Both the position numbers and the translations under genes were made by a program. Below, piece after piece: positions 18,571 through 27,397 of a stretch of DNA of 64,000 bases. The notes under the pieces were generated by a model. It ran no database searches and had not been told where the DNA came from. It saw only the letters and a program-made list of their open reading frames with translations. The stretch covers positions 119,941-183,940 of the forward strand of contig NZ_VBTZ01000007.1 in the NCBI RefSeq assembly GCF_005771425.1, in the 5' to 3' direction. The stretch is from Methylocystis sp. B8 (lineage in GTDB: Bacteria > Pseudomonadota > Alphaproteobacteria > Rhizobiales > Beijerinckiaceae). The first letter of the stretch is position 1. The number at the start of each line of letters is the position of its first letter.

Positions 18571-20748
18571 CTACGACGCAGTAGCTTCCCCCGCGATCTT
18601 GCCGAAATCGGCGACGCCCATCATCACGCGGCGCAGCTCGGCGAGGAGCCGCAAGCGGTTCAAGCGCAAATCGGCGTTCTCGGCATTGACCGTCACATCG
18701 TCGAAGAAGGCGTCGACCGGCGCGCGAAGTTTTGACAGCGCGCGCATGGCGCCGGCGAAATCTTCCGTCTTCAAATGTTCCGCGGTCTCTTCGCGCGCGC
18801 GGGCGATCGCCGCGGCAAGCTTATGCTCCTGCGGCTCGATGCGCAGATTCGGCGCGTGGCGCTGCGCATAGGCCTCCGGCCCGTCCTTCTTCTCTTCAAT
18901 CTTAAGAATATTGACGGCGCGGCGGAAACCCGCGAGCAGATTTCTGCCGTCGTCGGTTGCAAGGAATTTGTCGAGCGCGTCGACCTTGCGCGTGATCATG
19001 AGCAGATCGTCCTGTAGCGGAGCGCTTGTCGCTTCCTCCTTCTCGGAGTCGGCGAAGGCGACGGCGCCAAGCGCCGCATCTATCAGATCGTATCGCGCCC
19101 CCTTGTCGCGCAAGTAGACCTTCAGGCGATCGATGAAAAACTCGAGGAGGTCCGCTGCAACGTCATGCCCGGACTTGTTCCGGGCATCAACGCTCTTGTG
19201 TCGCCCGTGGATGGCCGGGACAAGCCCGGCCATGACGCCATGAAGCGGCAACCGCAGCTCATTCTCCAACACAATCCGAATGACCCCTAACGCCGCGCGG
19301 CGCAGCGCATACGGGTCCTTGCTCCCCGTCGGTTTTTCGTCGATCGCCCAAAAGCCGACGAGCGTGTCGAGCTTGTCGGCGAGCGCAACGGCGATCGATG
19401 TCGGATCGGTCGGGATACGGTCGTTCGGCCCCTGCGGCTTGTAATGCTCCTCGATCGCCGCGGCGACGCTGGCGTCTTCGCCTTGCGCGGCTGCGTAATA
19501 GCGGCCCATCAGTCCTTGCAGTTCAGGAAACTCGCCGACCATTTCGGAAACGAGATCGGCCTTGCAGAGCGTCGCCGCGCGTTCCGCCAGAAAGGCGTCG
19601 GCGCCGACGATCGGCGCAAGCTCCTTTGCGAGCGCAGCGATGCGCTTCACGCGCTCGCCCTGCGTCCCAAGTTTTTCGTGAAAGACGATGGCGTCGAGCT
19701 TTGGCAGACGCTCTTCGAGCCTCAACTTGAGATCGGTCTCGTAGAAGAACTTCGCGTCCGACAACCTCGCGGCGATGGGGCGCTCATTGCCGGCGACGAT
19801 CGTCGCGCCGCCGTCCGAGGCCTCGATGTTGGCGACGAGGATGAAGCGGTTGGTGAGCTCCCCGTTCTGGCGCAAGACGAAGCATTTCTGATTGACGCGG
19901 ATCGTCGCGCGGATGACTTCCGCTGGAACTGAGAGGAAACTCTCGTCAAACGACCCCATGAGCGTCACGGGCCATTCGACGAGTCCCGCGACTTCTTCGA
20001 GAAGACCTGCATCTTCGACCAGCTCCAAGCCTTGCGCGAAGGCGAGGTCTTTTGCGTCATGCAGAATGATGTCGCGCCGGCGCGCCGGATCGATGACGAC
20101 CTTCGAGCGTTCGAGCGCCAGCGCGTAATCGTCGAAGCGCTTCACCTGGATCGCATAAGGCGCCATGAAGCGATGGCCGTGGGTCACATTGCCCGACGTA
20201 ACGCCGTCGACCTCGAAAACCACGACGTCGGGCGTTTCGGTTTCAGGTCCGAAAGTCGCGACGATGGAATGGAGCGGCCGCACCCAGCGCAGCGAATCCG
20301 GGCGCTCGGAGGCCGCGCCCCAGCGCATCGATTTGGGCCAGGGAAAGCTTTTGACGATCTCGGGGAGAATTTCGGCGAGCACGTCGATCGTCTCGGCGCC
20401 GGCGCGCTCGATCACGGCGACATAGAACTCGCCCTTCTTCGGGTCCTTCTCGATCTTCGCCTGATCGAGCGACGCGAGACCGGCGCTTTTGAGAAAACCG
20501 GCGATCGCCGCCTCCGGCGCGCCGACGCGCGGACCTTTGCGCTCTTCGCGAAGATCGGGCTGGCGCGAAGGCAGGCCGACAACTTGCAGAGCAAGGCGGC
20601 GCGGCGTCGCATAGGCGGCGGCGCCCTCATAGGTCAGTCCGCGCTCGACAAGCGCATTGGTGACAAGCCGCTTCAGGTCGTCAGCCGCCTGACGCTGCAT
20701 GCGCGCCGGAATTTCTTCGGAGAATAGTTCGAAAAGCAGATCGGGCAT
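18571..20748 (-). CDS. glyS: Glycyl-tRNA synthetase beta subunit, with an in-frame repeat insertion
   Basis: GlyS pairs with GlyQ to charge tRNA-Gly. The 725-residue protein begins with the family start ([20 protein letters not shown]) and carries [20 protein letters not shown] near 270, the HD-like region ([13 protein letters not shown]) and the C-terminal anticodon-binding part ([14 protein letters not shown]). About residues 505-529 ([11 protein letters not shown] ... KSGHDVAA) do not belong to the family: they are translated from a 75-base palindromic repeat at 19162-19236 that keeps the frame. glyQ is not adjacent; trxB lies upstream instead, so the alpha subunit must be elsewhere. Confidence 0.95.
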   Translation of the reverse strand: MPDLLFELFSEEIPARMQRQAADDLKRLVTNALVERGLTYEGAAAYATPRRLALQVVGLPSRQPDLREERKGPRVGAPEAAIAGFLKSAGLASLDQAKIEKDPKKGEFYVAVIERAGAETIDVLAEILPEIVKSFPWPKSMRWGAASERPDSLRWVRPLHSIVATFGPETETPDVVVFEVDGVTSGNVTHGHRFMAPYAIQVKRFDDYALALERSKVVIDPARRRDIILHDAKDLAFAQGLELVEDAGLLEEVAGLVEWPVTLMGSFDESFLSVPAEVIRATIRVNQKCFVLRQNGELTNRFILVANIEASDGGATIVAGNERPIAARLSDAKFFYETDLKLRLEERLPKLDAIVFHEKLGTQGERVKRIAALAKELAPIVGADAFLAERAATLCKADLVSEMVGEFPELQGLMGRYYAAAQGEDASVAAAIEEHYKPQGPNDRIPTDPTSIAVALADKLDTLVGFWAIDEKPTGSKDPYALRRAALGVIRIVLENELRLPLHGVMAGLVPAIHGRHKSVDARNKSGHDVAADLLEFFIDRLKVYLRDKGARYDLIDAALGAVAFADSEKEEATSAPLQDDLLMITRKVDALDKFLATDDGRNLLAGFRRAVNILKIEEKKDGPEAYAQRHAPNLRIEPQEHKLAAAIARAREETAEHLKTEDFAGAMRALSKLRAPVDAFFDDVTVNAENADLRLNRLRLLAELRRVMMGVADFGKIAGEATAS
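19162..19236. repeat. Palindromic repeat, family 1 (copy B), inserted in glyS
   Basis: The left arm 19162-19192 begins GTCATGCCCGGACTTGTTCC; the right arm 19206-19236 ends GACAAGCCCGGCCATGAC and is its imperfect reverse complement. The loop is 13 bases. The total of 75 bases is exactly 25 codons, so glyS stays in frame. The arms match those of copy A at 5690-5802. Confidence 0.9.
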
Positions 20749-20761
20749 TGGCGGAGACTAT

Positions 20762-20910
20762 TCCCCCTCCCCCCACTTGCCGCGGGAGGCGCGCGCTTGG
20801 TTGAAAGGTTTCGTATAGCGAGCTTCGCAAGGTGTCGAGCGCGCGAGCGGTGGTTGGCGTCACCCCACCCCGCGCCTCCGGCGCGACCCTCCCCGTCAAG
20901 GGGAGGGTGG
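20762..20910. repeat. GC-rich intergenic repeat with terminal hairpin
   Basis: The spacer between glyS and trxB holds runs such as CCCCCTCCCCCC and CACCCCACCCCGCGCCTCCG. It ends in a strong hairpin, ACCCTCCCC (20886-20894) with GGGGAGGGT (20900-20908). Elements of this composition are common between alphaproteobacterial genes. The hairpin is just downstream of trxB on the minus strand and may help end that transcript, though no U-run follows. Confidence 0.6.
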
Positions 20911-20930
20911 TCTCCGCAGCCGCAATGAAT

Positions 20931-21893
20931 CTAGGCGATTTCCTTGACCGCCGAGTTCGGCGCGTCGAGCAGAAACTTTTCCACTTCGAGCGCCGCCATG
21001 CAGCCGAGCCCCGCGGCGGTGACCGCCTGACGATAGATTTCGTCGGCGACGTCGCCGGCGGCGTAGACGCCAGGCATGCTCGTGCGCGTCGTTCCAGGCT
21101 CGACGGCGATGTAGCCGGAAGGCTTGATCGTCAATTGGCCGCGGAAGAGTTCGGAGGCCGGCGAATGGCCGATCGCGACGAAGACGCCGTCCGCTTCGAG
21201 CGTGTGGATCGCGCCAGTCGCGACATTCTTGACGCGCGCTCCCGTGACGCTCAGCGGATTCTCCTCCCCGACGATCTCCTCAATCACGTGATTGAAGAGA
21301 ATCGAAACGTTTTCCTGCGCGAGCAGACGCTTCACCAAGACGCGCTCGCTGCGGAATTCATCGCGGCGGTGGATGATCGTCACATGCGACGCGAGATTTG
21401 AAAGATACAGCGCTTCCTCGACCGCGCTGTTGCCGCCGCCGACGACGAGCACTTTCTTGCCGCGGAAGAAGAAGCCGTCGCAGGTCGCGCAGGCGGAGAC
21501 GCCGAAGCCCTTGAACTTCTCCTCGCTCGGCAGACCGAGCCATTTCGCCTTGGCGCCCGTCGCGACGATCAGCGAATCGCAGGTGTATGACGCGCCGGAA
21601 TCTCCAGTGAGCCTAAAGGGCCGTTCATCGAGATGGGCCTCGACGATGTGATCGGAGACGAGCTTTGTCCCGACATGTTCGGCTTGCAGGCGCATCTGCT
21701 CCATGAGCCATGGCCCCTGGATCGGCTCCGCGAAGCCGGGGTAGTTCTCGACCTCGGTCGTGATCATGAGCTGGCCGCCCTGGTCGAAGCCGGCGATGAG
21801 CATCGGCTCGAGCAGCGCGCGCGCGGCGTAGATCGCCGCCGTATAGCCGGCCGGGCCGGAGCCGATAATGATGACGCGCGCATGCTGCGGCAT
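20931..21893 (-). CDS. trxB: Thioredoxin-disulfide reductase
   Basis: TrxB reduces thioredoxin with NADPH through FAD and a redox disulphide. The 320-residue protein has the normal length, the FAD motif GSGPAGYTAAIYAARA near the N-terminus, the redox pair in CATCDG near residue 140, the NADPH motif VVGGGNSAVEEALYLS just after it, and the C-terminal FAD motif GVYAAGDVADEIYRQA. All key residues are present. It lies upstream of glyS on the same strand but a repeat separates them. Reduced thioredoxin is one electron donor for the NrdJ enzyme encoded nearby. Confidence 0.97.
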   Translation of the reverse strand: MPQHARVIIIGSGPAGYTAAIYAARALLEPMLIAGFDQGGQLMITTEVENYPGFAEPIQGPWLMEQMRLQAEHVGTKLVSDHIVEAHLDERPFRLTGDSGASYTCDSLIVATGAKAKWLGLPSEEKFKGFGVSACATCDGFFFRGKKVLVVGGGNSAVEEALYLSNLASHVTIIHRRDEFRSERVLVKRLLAQENVSILFNHVIEEIVGEENPLSVTGARVKNVATGAIHTLEADGVFVAIGHSPASELFRGQLTIKPSGYIAVEPGTTRTSMPGVYAAGDVADEIYRQAVTAAGLGCMAALEVEKFLLDAPNSAVKEIA

Positions 21894-22061
21894 GAGGTGG
21901 CCTCGCGAGTGACGACGCCCGCAATCTAGCCATTATGAACGTCGCCGCAACCGCTCGGGCTGAAGTGAGATCGCGTCCGTCCCACCGTCGCGAGTCACAT
22001 CCCGGCGATTAGCCGCGAGGGGATCGCCGCCTGCGGTTTGCCTTGGGTGAAGAGATGAGCT

Positions 22062-22505
22062 TTACCAGCCGCCATATCCGCCCCAGCCGCCGTAGTCGCC
22101 CCAGCAGACGTTCACCCACTGGCGCCGCCAGCCCCAATGGGTCCATACGGGACGGAGCTGATAGCAGCTGTCAGAGGCGACGTTCGAATAATAGGGCCAA
22201 CCCCAACCCGCCCCCGCGCCCACGAGCCCGGCGCCGTAGCCGGGCGAAAAGGGGCGCCGCCATGGACGGTAATAGCTCCAGCCCCAAGGCCGGCCCCAGC
22301 CCGCAGGCCGGCCCCAGCCGCCCGCATCGCCGCCCCAACCGCCGCGCCAGCCGACGCCGGGCAGAACCGCGCCGCGGAAGCCGCCGCCGCCCCAGCCGAA
22401 GCCATGCCATCCGTCCCATCGCTGCGCCTTAGCGACGCCGGAATGGGCCATCAAGCCGATGAGCAGGGCGCCGGTCGCCGCCGCCGTTTTGATCGATTTA
22501 GACAT
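22062..22505 (-). CDS. Secreted Gly/Trp-rich protein
   Basis: A 147-residue protein starting at the ATG at 22505, chosen for its strong ribosome site (AAAGGAG) and because the signal peptide then begins at once (SIKTAAATGALLIGLMAHSGVAKA). The mature part is dominated by Gly and Trp (WGGGGFRGAVLPGVGWRGGW, ending YGGWGGYGGW) with two cysteines near the C-terminus (DSCYQLRPVWTHWG, VNVCWGDYGG). Such proteins are frequent in Hyphomicrobiales envelopes and usually lack a known function. Confidence 0.7.
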   Translation of the reverse strand: MSKSIKTAAATGALLIGLMAHSGVAKAQRWDGWHGFGWGGGGFRGAVLPGVGWRGGWGGDAGGWGRPAGWGRPWGWSYYRPWRRPFSPGYGAGLVGAGAGWGWPYYSNVASDSCYQLRPVWTHWGWRRQWVNVCWGDYGGWGGYGGW

Positions 22506-22931
22506 GTCCGGCTCCTTTCCCGCTCTCGCTAGAAACGCGCTGGCGAACCGAAATAAGTCCCCCCACTCAGTGTCCGCCGCTGCTCCGCAGCCAGGTACAT
22601 TGCGCGCCTCTCGCACAGTTCAAGCTGTTGAATATCCGACCTCCGCCCCGACGCCCGCAGGCCCGCAGGCCCGCAGGCCCGCCGCCGTAAATAATTCGAT
22701 AGTGTTGCTCTTATGCAACACGTTTCACCGACGGTCCGCGAGGAAGTCTTGGCGCCAAGAGAAAATAGTAACAAGCAACAATTGAACGACGTTCAATTAA
22801 ACATCGGCCCCGTCTTCTTGTTCTGTTGCCCGAGCAGTCGGTCTTTTGGCTCTGATCCAGCCTTTATTTGGTCACAGGCGATTTCTATTGGCCGAACAGC
22901 TGACGAGAAACTTGAAACAAGGAACGAAGTA
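22506..22931. other. Gene-free divergent promoter region with short repeats and palindromes
   Basis: These 426 bases separate the divergent Gly/Trp-rich and RlpA-like genes. An octamer GCCCGCAG is tandemly repeated around 22653-22682. Two perfect palindromes follow: TTGGCGCCAA at 22749-22758 and the 8-3-8 inverted repeat at 22780-22798. The right half is AT-rich and probably holds the rlpA promoter. An open frame runs through from 22713 but has no plausible protein character before 22932. Confidence 0.6.
22780..22798. promoter_or_regulatory. Perfect 8-3-8 inverted repeat, candidate operator
   Basis: AATTGAAC and GTTCAATT flank GAC. The dyad lies about 135 bases upstream of the RlpA-like start, in AT-rich DNA. 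Its symmetry and size fit a dimeric repressor site, but I cannot assign it to a known regulator; the spacing does not fit LexA boxes. Confidence 0.4.
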
Positions 22932-23279
22932 TTGAAAAAATTGATGTCCGCACTCTTGGTTCTCAGCGTCGCGAATGTTCTCGGCTTTGAAGCGAAGGCA
23001 AGCGAGTGGGTCGGCAAGGCGTCTTACTATCGACTTACGGGCCGAACCGCGAGCGGCGCGCATGTCGGGGCCTACACGGCCGCGCATCGGACGCTCCCCT
23101 TTGGCTCGCGGGTTCGAGTGACCAATTTGCGTAACAATCATTCCGTCGTCGTCACGGTGAACGATCGCGGCCCCTTCACGCGCGGCCGCGTCATCGACGT
23201 GTCGATCGCGGCTGCTGAAAGTCTCGGTTTCAGATCGGCTGGCGTGACGCAGGTCAAAGTCGAGCAGATCGTCGACTAA
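22932..23279 (+). CDS. Small exported RlpA-like double-psi beta-barrel protein
   Basis: I place the start at the TTG at 22932, which follows AAGGAACG at good spacing and leads into a signal peptide (KKLMSALLVLSVANVLGFEAKA). The 115-residue product then shows the RlpA barrel: WVGKASYYRL, GAYTAAHRTLPFGSRVRVTN, VVTVNDRGPFTRGRVIDVS with the catalytic-type Asp, and AAESLGF. RlpA proteins are lytic transglycosylases or peptidoglycan binders. This one has only the barrel and lacks a SPOR domain. Its stop overlaps that of the convergent outer-membrane gene. Confidence 0.8.
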   Translation: MKKLMSALLVLSVANVLGFEAKASEWVGKASYYRLTGRTASGAHVGAYTAAHRTLPFGSRVRVTNLRNNHSVVVTVNDRGPFTRGRVIDVSIAAAESLGFRSAGVTQVKVEQIVD

Positions 23280-24121
23280 TATCGCCACCACAATGCGCTG
23301 ATCAGACCGCGCTCGGCCGGCGAATTCACGCCGCCGACGGCGGCGATTGCGCCGATTTGTAAAGAGAGTGAGGCGGTCGCATCGTAAATGGCGCTCAGTT
23401 GAAACTTTTGCGCAGCGACCAGGCCCGCAGCGCCGCCCCTCGGCGCGAAGGCTGAAAAGCTTTGCGCAAGAATCAGGACAGGAGCTAGCGGCCGAAAGCC
23501 TGCAGTAAAATCCGCCCGGATCTCTTCGCCATTCTGCCCGCGCGAGCGATAGCCGAGTTCCGCGTCGATGAACGCGGGCAAGCCGAAAACTTCAAAAGGC
23601 CGGCCGACGAGCAGCCGCAGGTCGGCTTGCACGGGATCGCGCATATCGAGGAAGCGCCGCGCCGCTGGTGAGGCCGCACGCACGCCAGCTTGCAGCGAGA
23701 CGATATAATCGCCCCAGGTGAAAAGCCGCGTCCGCGCGCCGAGCGCGCCTAATCCCAAGCCCTCGTAACGCGGGCCCGACGGGCCGCGCAGCGACAGCGG
23801 CAATCCGGCCTTGGCTTCATCAATGAGTAGGCTGAGACGGTCATACGACGCCGCGGCGCCGTGGAAATTCATGTAGCCGCCCTCGCCGACAATCGTCAGC
23901 CAGTCGAAGAGGCCATGCTCGACGTATACGCGAGACTCGAATTTCCGATAGGAGGGCGCCTGGATCAGGCGTCCGTAAGAGTCATAGGCTTTGCGCGCAT
24001 CTGCGAACGTCGTCGTGACGATCGCCTGTCCCTTGCCCGACGGCATCAACCATGCGCCAGCCCAAGCCGACGGCGCCGCGATGGCCGAACAAGAAACAAA
24101 TAAAACCGCCGACGCACGCAT
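23276..24121 (-). CDS. Putative outer-membrane beta-barrel protein
   Basis: The 281-residue protein has a signal peptide (probable cleavage after AWA near residue 21) followed by regularly alternating strands typical of a beta-barrel (QAIVTTTFADARKAYDSYG, LGALGARTRLFTWGDYIVS, IDAELGYRSRG). It ends in an aromatic residue (ISALWWRY), as required for insertion by the BAM complex. No substrate can be named. It converges on the RlpA-like gene with stop codons overlapping by two bases. Confidence 0.65.
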   Translation of the reverse strand: MRASAVLFVSCSAIAAPSAWAGAWLMPSGKGQAIVTTTFADARKAYDSYGRLIQAPSYRKFESRVYVEHGLFDWLTIVGEGGYMNFHGAAASYDRLSLLIDEAKAGLPLSLRGPSGPRYEGLGLGALGARTRLFTWGDYIVSLQAGVRAASPAARRFLDMRDPVQADLRLLVGRPFEVFGLPAFIDAELGYRSRGQNGEEIRADFTAGFRPLAPVLILAQSFSAFAPRGGAAGLVAAQKFQLSAIYDATASLSLQIGAIAAVGGVNSPAERGLISALWWRY

Positions 24122-24215
24122 CGCGCCACGTAAAACAAGAGTCCGGCCGCTCCCGGCGGCCGGAGCGCCTTATAACGCCGGAAGGATGCGGTCAGTTGAC
24201 AATCAGCGGTCGCGC

Positions 24216-24788
24216 TTACGCCCCGACATGGGCATGCACGTCGCGTCCGCCGTGACGCTGCATGATCTCCATCGCCGCGCGCTCGCGCTCGTCGTTCCAG
24301 ACACGGGCCCAAAGCAGTAGCCCGCCGTGTTTCAACTGCGACTGCGCCCAATTGGCCTGGCGGTCGCCGACGACCTTCGAAATCATTAGACCCGCGACGC
24401 CGGCGGCGCCGCCAGTCAGCAGGCCAATGGCGATAGCGCTCGTAAGCGATAGGCCAAACGCCAGGGCGAGCCCCGCGCCAATGATCACGCCCACATAGAA
24501 GAGAACGCCGACGATCGATGCCTTGCCGATATTGAGCGACTCGGTGTCGATATACGGCGTGCGCGGAGCCGCCGGACTGTCTTCGAGCTCGCCGGCGTTC
24601 ACCTCCTTGTCGCCGAGCTTCTGTCGGACTTTGTCCTCTTCGGCGAGGAGGCTGATCTCCGAACGGTCAAAGCCGCCGGTAAGAAGATCGTCGATCGCCG
24701 ACTGCAGCTTATCGACCGTGTCGAAAACCCCTACGACCTCGCGCAGCTCGTGCCGTTCTTCGGGTGTGGGAACTTTGCTTGCTTCCAT
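24216..24788 (-). CDS. YflT-like (general stress protein 17M) membrane protein
   Basis: The 190-residue protein begins with a YflT-type domain (REVVGVFDTVDKLQSAIDDLLTGGFDRSEISLLAEE), then has a glycine-rich double membrane segment at about 90-135 (SIVGVLFYVGVIIGAGLALAF and IAIGLLTGGAAGVAGLMI), and a C-terminal soluble part ending in histidines. Such proteins are often induced by general stress. No clear stress-sigma promoter was seen upstream. Confidence 0.75.
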   Translation of the reverse strand: MEASKVPTPEERHELREVVGVFDTVDKLQSAIDDLLTGGFDRSEISLLAEEDKVRQKLGDKEVNAGELEDSPAAPRTPYIDTESLNIGKASIVGVLFYVGVIIGAGLALAFGLSLTSAIAIGLLTGGAAGVAGLMISKVVGDRQANWAQSQLKHGGLLLWARVWNDERERAAMEIMQRHGGRDVHAHVGA

Positions 24789-24920
24789 GTCCGTGCTCCC
24801 TGCGCGGCGATTGGCGCGCGGCCGCGCTCTTGATGCTTAAAGGGAGCAGCGCGGCCGCTCTTCAAGAGGCGTCAGCGCAGGAAAATCGTGAGAGCTGAGT
24901 TGAAATGGAGGGGCGAACGT

Positions 24921-26147
24921 TTACGCCCCATTGCCGGTGAAATTGCGCGGCGCCGGCGAGATGATCTTCGCCGATCCGCCGCCGATCTCCAGCACCGACA
25001 GGCCGCGCTCATTGCCGCCGTCCGGCTTGAAGCGGAACACGCCGTCAGCGCCGTTAAACCCGGAGGGATTGGTCAGCACGCTTTCCGAATAGCGTTGCGA
25101 TCCTTGCGAGCGCGACAGCGCTATGGCGAGCGAGACGGCGTCGTAGGCGAGCGTCGCGACGCGCGCAGGGTCGGAGCCGTATTTGGCCTTGTAACGCTGC
25201 GCGAAGGCGTTGAAGCCGGCGTTTTCCGGCGCCGTAAACCAGGCCCCCTGCAGCGCCGGAAGGCTCAGCGTGCGCGCGTCGTTCCAGAGGCCCGTGCCGA
25301 AAATCTGTACTTTCTTGGAATCGAAGCCGTTCGCCACAAGCTCCTTCGACACCACCTGCATCGCCTCGGCCTGTTCCGGAATGAACAGCGCATCGAACTG
25401 ATCGCGCACGGCGGCGAGACGCTTCACCGAGTCGCCCGGCGCGCCCGGCTTGTAGCGCTCGATTACCGGCACGCGGATACCATAGGTCGCGGCGCTTTGC
25501 TGAAATTGCGCCATCGCCAGCGTCCCATAGTCGTTTTCGGGAACGAGCGCCGCGATCGACTTCTTGCCGTGCTGCGAAGCGAAACTGACGCCCCGGTCGA
25601 CATAGCCCTCGACCGGGAAGGACAAGAGATAGCTGCCGCGGCCCGCCGCCGAGGAGTCGGTTGAGAAGGCGATCATCGGCTTGTTGGCGGCGCGCGCGAC
25701 GCGGCTCGCCTCCTTGACGCCGGCGCCGAACACCGGGCCGAGAATGATTTCGGCGCCCTCATTGATCGCCGCCTGAGTCGCCGCGGCGGCGCCCGACGGC
25801 GTCGAGCGGTCGTCTTTGACGAGGATCGTCACGTCATTCTCGCCGCTATCGGCATAGGCGAGCTTTGCGGCGTTAAGCAGCGACGCGCCAACGGAGGAAG
25901 GTCCAGATGGGCCCGTCAGAGGCACGATCAGCCCGATCTTCACCGCGCCGGTCCCGATCGTTTCGCCTTCCCCAGGCGCGACCTGCGTCGAGGCGCTCAA
26001 CTTCAGGTCGCGCGCGCCTGGCGCCCAGGGTCCGGCTGTGGGATTGCAGGCCGCGAGCAGCGCCGCCAAGCCGAGAAGCGCGGCATGTTTCATCACGGCC
26101 CAGCGGCTTGGCGCGCTGGCGCGCGCGTGAGAAGACAATGTCGGCAT
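24921..26147 (-). CDS. Penicillin-binding protein activator (LpoA-type, periplasmic-binding fold)
   Basis: The 408-residue lipoprotein has a lipobox near residue 34 (LAALLAACNP) and a Leu/Ile/Val-binding-protein fold (KIGLIVPLTGPSGPSSVGASLLNAAKLA, then GAEIILGPVFGAG). In alphaproteobacteria this protein is annotated as a PBP activator and lies divergently from rsmI, with yraN nearby, exactly as here. It should sit in the outer membrane and face the periplasm. The ATG at 26147 follows AGGGG at fair spacing; a later ATG at 26093 would give a shorter signal peptide. Confidence 0.85.
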   Translation of the reverse strand: MPTLSSHARASAPSRWAVMKHAALLGLAALLAACNPTAGPWAPGARDLKLSASTQVAPGEGETIGTGAVKIGLIVPLTGPSGPSSVGASLLNAAKLAYADSGENDVTILVKDDRSTPSGAAAATQAAINEGAEIILGPVFGAGVKEASRVARAANKPMIAFSTDSSAAGRGSYLLSFPVEGYVDRGVSFASQHGKKSIAALVPENDYGTLAMAQFQQSAATYGIRVPVIERYKPGAPGDSVKRLAAVRDQFDALFIPEQAEAMQVVSKELVANGFDSKKVQIFGTGLWNDARTLSLPALQGAWFTAPENAGFNAFAQRYKAKYGSDPARVATLAYDAVSLAIALSRSQGSQRYSESVLTNPSGFNGADGVFRFKPDGGNERGLSVLEIGGGSAKIISPAPRNFTGNGA

Positions 26148-26328
26148 GAAATCCCCCTGCGACCAAGGCTCCCGCCACGGCGCGGCTATTTGTGCGCTAA
26201 GGTCCGGGTCCCTGGCCGAAAGTCAATAGACAGGCCATTTGGAAGAATTGCGGCCTCGCGCGCAGTGAGCGCTTGTCCTCTTTATCGAACACACGGTATC
26301 TTAAAAAGAACGAACATTGGCGACGCCC

Positions 26329-27252
26329 ATGAATATCGAGGCTGCTTCCCCGCCTTCCGCGAGCTACACCGCCTTCGGCCTGCGGGCCGAAGCCGAGAGA
26401 ATCGAGCCCGGACTACATCTGGTCGCGACGCCGATCGGCAATCTAAAGGACATTTCCTTTCGCGCTCTTTCAACCCTCGCCGCCGCGGACGCGGTGATCG
26501 CGGAGGATACGCGAGTCACCAAGACTCTGCTTGCGCATTACGGGATTTCAACGCCGCTCGTCGCCTATCATGAGCACAACGCCAAGGTCATCCGCCCGCA
26601 TCTTTTGGCGCGGCTCGAGGCCGGCGCGAAGCTCGCGCTCGTTTCCGACGCCGGCACCCCGCTCGTTTCCGACCCTGGGTTCAAACTCGTGCAGGAGGCG
26701 CTCGAAAAGGGCGTGCATGTGACGTCGGTGCCCGGCCCTTCCGCAGTGCTCGCGGCGCTGGTCGTCGCCGGACTACCGACCGACCGTTTCTTTTTCGAGG
26801 GCTTTCTGCCGCACAAGAGCGGCCCGCGCCGAGCGCGACTCGCCGAACTTGCGCAAATTCCCGGCACGCTGGTGTTTTTCGAAAGCCCGCGCCGATTGGT
26901 CGAAACGCTCGCCGATTGCGCGGCGGCGCTCGGCAAACGCGACGCGGCGATCGCGCGCGAACTGACGAAAATGTTCGAGTCGGTCCGGCGCGGCGCGCTT
27001 GATGAACTCGCGGTTGCGCTTGCCGAGGAGGAGCCGCCGAAAGGCGAAATCGTGCTGCTCGTCGCGCCGCCCGGCGCTGGAGCGGCAGAGGCGGCGGCCG
27101 CCGATCTCGACGCCAAAATCGAAGAGGCGCTCACAGCGCATTCGGTGAAGGACGCTGCAAGCGTGGTTTCAGCGGCGACCGGCCAGCCGCGGCGGCAGGT
27201 TTACGCACGGGCGCTGGAGCTCGCGGCTGCGAAGCAGCACAGCGAAGGTTAG
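26329..27252 (+). CDS. rsmI: 16S rRNA (cytidine(1402)-2'-O)-methyltransferase
   Basis: RsmI methylates the ribose of C1402 in the decoding centre of 16S rRNA. The protein has the SAM-dependent tetrapyrrole-methylase fold: GLHLVATPIGNLKDISFRAL at the start, AEDTRVTKTLLAHYGI, ALVSDAGTPLVSDPG and VPGPSAVLAALVVAGLPTDRF, with family length (about 307 residues). A TTG at 26317 would add four residues; neither start has a strong ribosome site. It is followed at some distance by a foreign-looking methyltransferase gene and yraN. Confidence 0.95.
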   Translation: MNIEAASPPSASYTAFGLRAEAERIEPGLHLVATPIGNLKDISFRALSTLAAADAVIAEDTRVTKTLLAHYGISTPLVAYHEHNAKVIRPHLLARLEAGAKLALVSDAGTPLVSDPGFKLVQEALEKGVHVTSVPGPSAVLAALVVAGLPTDRFFFEGFLPHKSGPRRARLAELAQIPGTLVFFESPRRLVETLADCAAALGKRDAAIARELTKMFESVRRGALDELAVALAEEEPPKGEIVLLVAPPGAGAAEAAAADLDAKIEEALTAHSVKDAASVVSAATGQPRRQVYARALELAAAKQHSEG

Positions 27253-27397
27253 GTGCGCCCGCCCAGTTCCTTCAAAAAAAGTTCCGATGGTCTTAGGTGA
27301 GCTCCTTGGCGGACGTTTTTTGCCGGCGAAATCTGTCAAACTGTTGGACTAAATTCCTGTACGTAAATGAAGAGACGCCGAGTTATTGAGGGATTCA

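Noticed and set aside
22713..22931. Upstream part of the RlpA-like open frame
   Set aside because: The residues before the TTG at 22932 include no signal peptide and cover the palindromes; the strong ribosome site supports the later start.
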